From: Candidatus Aminicenantota bacterium
GTDB taxonomy: Bacteria; Acidobacteriota; Aminicenantia; Aminicenantales; UBA8522
Length of the DNA stretch: 5,734 nt
NCBI GenBank assembly: GCA_003524335.1
Contig: DQHV01000026.1
Span: 1-5,734 of the forward strand
Reading direction: 5' to 3'
Position numbers and translations under genes: made by a program. The notes under the pieces were generated by a model that did not search any database, had not been told where the DNA came from, and saw only the letters and a list, made by a program, of their open reading frames with translations. Below are positions 4,394-5,734 of the stretch, piece by piece. Numbering within the stretch: position 1 is the stretch's first letter; each line of letters begins with the position of its first letter.

Positions 4394-5260
4394 ATGATGA
4401 GAATCGCTGTCATCGGCGCGGATGGGCAGCTGGGATCCGATCTCGTGAGGACCCTGGCCCGGGATGAGGTAATCCCGCTCTACTACCCCGAGTTCGACGT
4501 CACCCGGCCGGAGAGAGTGCGGAGCATCCTCCGGGGCTTGCGGCCCGATACCGTGATCAACACGGCCGCTTTCCACCGGGTGGACGAATGCGAGGATGAT
4601 CCCGAGATGTCCTTCCGGGTAAACTCCATCGCCGTCCGGGACCTGGCCCGGCTGGCCGCCGATCTCGGTTTCGTCCTGGTCCATTTCAGTACGGACTATG
4701 TCTTCGACGGCAGGAAAAAGGCGCCCTACACCGAGGCCGACCCCCCGAACCCCCTGAACGTCTATGCCGTATCCAAACTGGCCGGAGAGTACTTCCTCCG
4801 CGCTCTGACTGAGAAGCACTTCCTCATCCGGAGCTGCGGGCTCTTCGGCGAGGCCAGCTCCCGGGAGAAGGGCTACAATTTTGTCGACAAGATGATCGCG
4901 CTCGCCGAGGAGGGGGAGCCACTCCGGGTGGTCGATGACCAATGGGTGAGTCCCACGTCGGCGGCGGAGCTGGCCGAACGGACCAGCGAGCTCCTCCGCA
5001 CGGATCACTACGGATTGTATCACCTGACCTCCGAGGGGCAGTGCACTTGGTTCCAGTTCGCCCAGGAGATTTTTTCTCTCCTGGGCAGAAGGCCCCATCT
5101 GGAACCCGTTGATTCAAAGACGTTCGGCGCCAAGGCCCGGCGGCCTCTTTATTCGGTACTCGAGAACAAGCGGGCCAAGGAGACAGGGCTGAGGGATTTT
5201 TCCTCCTGGAATGATGCCCTGAGGGCCTATCTGGGGAAAAAGGGGCTTATTCGGCGCTAA
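4394..5260 (+). CDS. rmlD: dTDP-4-dehydrorhamnose reductase
   Basis: This 288-residue protein has normal RmlD length. RmlD carries out the last step of dTDP-L-rhamnose synthesis, the NAD(P)H-dependent reduction of dTDP-4-dehydro-L-rhamnose, in the cytoplasm. It is an extended short-chain dehydrogenase: the nucleotide-binding loop GADGQLG is at 8-14, FSTDYVFDG at 98-106 supplies T100, and YAVSKLAGE supplies Y124 and K128, giving the Thr-Tyr-Lys catalytic set known for the Salmonella enzyme. The C-terminal block RRPLYSVLENKRAKETG followed by W and ALRAYL is also typical. Two adjacent in-frame ATGs (4394, 4397) are possible starts; the weak GGTGA at 4386-4390 fits 4397 slightly better. No other rml gene is in the window. 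The product would feed surface polysaccharide or glycan synthesis. The 3' end overlaps the convergent thioesterase gene by 14 bases. Confidence 0.93.
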   Translation: MMRIAVIGADGQLGSDLVRTLARDEVIPLYYPEFDVTRPERVRSILRGLRPDTVINTAAFHRVDECEDDPEMSFRVNSIAVRDLARLAADLGFVLVHFSTDYVFDGRKKAPYTEADPPNPLNVYAVSKLAGEYFLRALTEKHFLIRSCGLFGEASSREKGYNFVDKMIALAEEGEPLRVVDDQWVSPTSAAELAERTSELLRTDHYGLYHLTSEGQCTWFQFAQEIFSLLGRRPHLEPVDSKTFGAKARRPLYSVLENKRAKETGLRDFSSWNDALRAYLGKKGLIRR

Positions 5261-5651
5261 TCTTGTCGAGGACCGGGGCGGGAAGGGGGGAGACCTCGCC
5301 CCGGGCGTTGGTGGCAATATGGACCGTGTAGCCCGAAGCGACGAGGCTGCGGTCTTCCCTGGTCAGGATCTCGTAGTCGAAGACAACCTTTTTTGAGGTC
5401 GCGTCGCGGAGGGTCACCCGGATGATGAAGGCCTGGTCGTAGCGGAGGGGCTTCCGGTACTTGCAGAAGGCCTCGACGACTACGAGATAGAATCCCTGCG
5501 CTTCGATCTCCCTGTAGGGGATTCCCTTCCTCCGGCAGAATTCGGTACGGCCTATCTCAAACCACTCGAGGTAGCTCTTGTTATGGGCAACGCCCATCTG
5601 GTCCGTCTCGGAGTAGCGGACGCGTTCTTCGGTCTCGACGGGCGTGCCCAT
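5247..5651 (-). CDS. Acyl-CoA thioesterase, 4HBT/YbgC-like hotdog fold
   Basis: This is a 134-residue single hotdog-domain protein of usual length for the 4HBT/YbgC/FadM family, cytoplasmic enzymes that hydrolyse acyl-CoA (or acyl-ACP) thioesters. The diagnostic N-terminal block runs from about residue 10: RVRYSETDQMGVAHN, then YLEWFEIGRTE. D17 matches the catalytic aspartate of the family, and H23 lies in the same conserved loop. A mid-domain KPLRYDQ and a later ATSKKVVFDYEI strand are typical as well. Substrate (short-chain, aromatic or long-chain) cannot be predicted. The ATG is preceded by an in-frame TAA (the stop of the upstream gene) and by no recognisable Shine-Dalgarno site. Only 18 bases separate it from that gene, so the two are probably co-transcribed, perhaps with re-initiation. 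The stop codon lies inside the end of rmlD. Confidence 0.9.
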   Translation of the reverse strand: MGTPVETEERVRYSETDQMGVAHNKSYLEWFEIGRTEFCRRKGIPYREIEAQGFYLVVVEAFCKYRKPLRYDQAFIIRVTLRDATSKKVVFDYEILTREDRSLVASGYTVHIATNARGEVSPLPAPVLDKISAE

Positions 5652-5669
5652 GGGAAGGGGTGCGGGAAG

Positions 5670-5734
5670 TTACCCGGTCAGCTTGCCGAGCTTGTTCAGT
5701 TCATCATTGTAGTACTTGCGGTAGAGGATCTCCC
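5670..5734 (-). CDS. C-terminal end of an unidentified protein (5' end outside window)
   Basis: Reading on the minus strand from the window edge, an open frame of 20 codons ends in TAA (5670-5672), with residues EILYRKYYNDELNKLGKLTG. It is supported as a real gene end by its lysine/tyrosine-rich, protein-like composition and by its position 18 bases before the thioesterase on the same strand, as in an operon. The piece is too short to identify, and I assign no function. Confidence 0.55.
   Translation of the reverse strand, partial: EILYRKYYNDELNKLGKLTG

Noticed and set aside
4118..5098. A 326-codon minus-strand frame spanning the end of the barrel gene and most of rmlD
   Set aside because: It runs across a terminator and antisense to a clear rmlD, and its protein is proline/arginine/glycine-rich with no family features.

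Overview
The window looks like ordinary chromosomal DNA from a Gram-negative, GC-rich bacterium. The evidence is an ExbD/TolR energy-transduction subunit, a secreted protein ending in a putative outer-membrane beta-barrel, and a dTDP-rhamnose (surface polysaccharide) enzyme. Genes are tightly packed, carry sigma70-like promoters and mostly good Shine-Dalgarno sites. The mix of a PKD-type beta-barrel protein, acyl-CoA metabolism and orphan ExbD genes is reminiscent of Acidobacteriota/Aminicenantes-type genomes. That placement is an impression from gene content, not something the sequence proves. I see no mobile element, CRISPR array, tRNA or rRNA.

Layout. Bases 1-144 are the 3' end of an acyl-CoA dehydrogenase (+). 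It converges on a two-gene minus-strand unit (1076 down to 158): ExbD/TolR, then an exported thioredoxin-fold protein. This unit has its own near-consensus promoter and no ExbB partner. A divergent intergenic region (1077-1240) with two promoters and a 9-bp direct repeat separates it from a small TIGR04076-family protein (+, 1241-1513). That gene converges on a tandem ACT-domain protein (-, 1537-1932). A second divergent promoter region (1933-2049) leads to a class-I glutamine-amidotransferase-like protein (+, start best placed at 2050).

Next comes a 485-residue exported protein (+, 2868-4325) with an unrecognised N-terminal domain, two Ig/PKD-like domains rich in cysteine and a C-terminal beta-barrel-like region. 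A good intrinsic terminator (4351-4382) follows. RmlD, dTDP-4-dehydrorhamnose reductase, starts only 11-14 bases after that terminator and runs to 5260. It overlaps tail-to-tail by 14 bases with a minus-strand 4HBT (YbgC-like) thioesterase (5651-5247). The thioesterase lies 18 bases downstream of the end of another, unidentified minus-strand gene that runs off the window.

How the genes relate. There is no single pathway. Envelope-related functions (ExbD, periplasmic thioredoxin, barrel protein, RmlD) alternate with acyl-CoA metabolism (dehydrogenase, thioesterase) and possible amino-acid sensing or amide chemistry (ACT protein divergent from the amidotransferase-like gene). The most notable points are the self-contained exbD-thioredoxin unit without exbB, the repeat abutting its promoter, the cysteine-rich barrel protein with a possible ATGA-coupled leader ORF, and rmlD sitting directly behind a terminator. 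I did not find convincing evidence of a wholly new multi-gene system.
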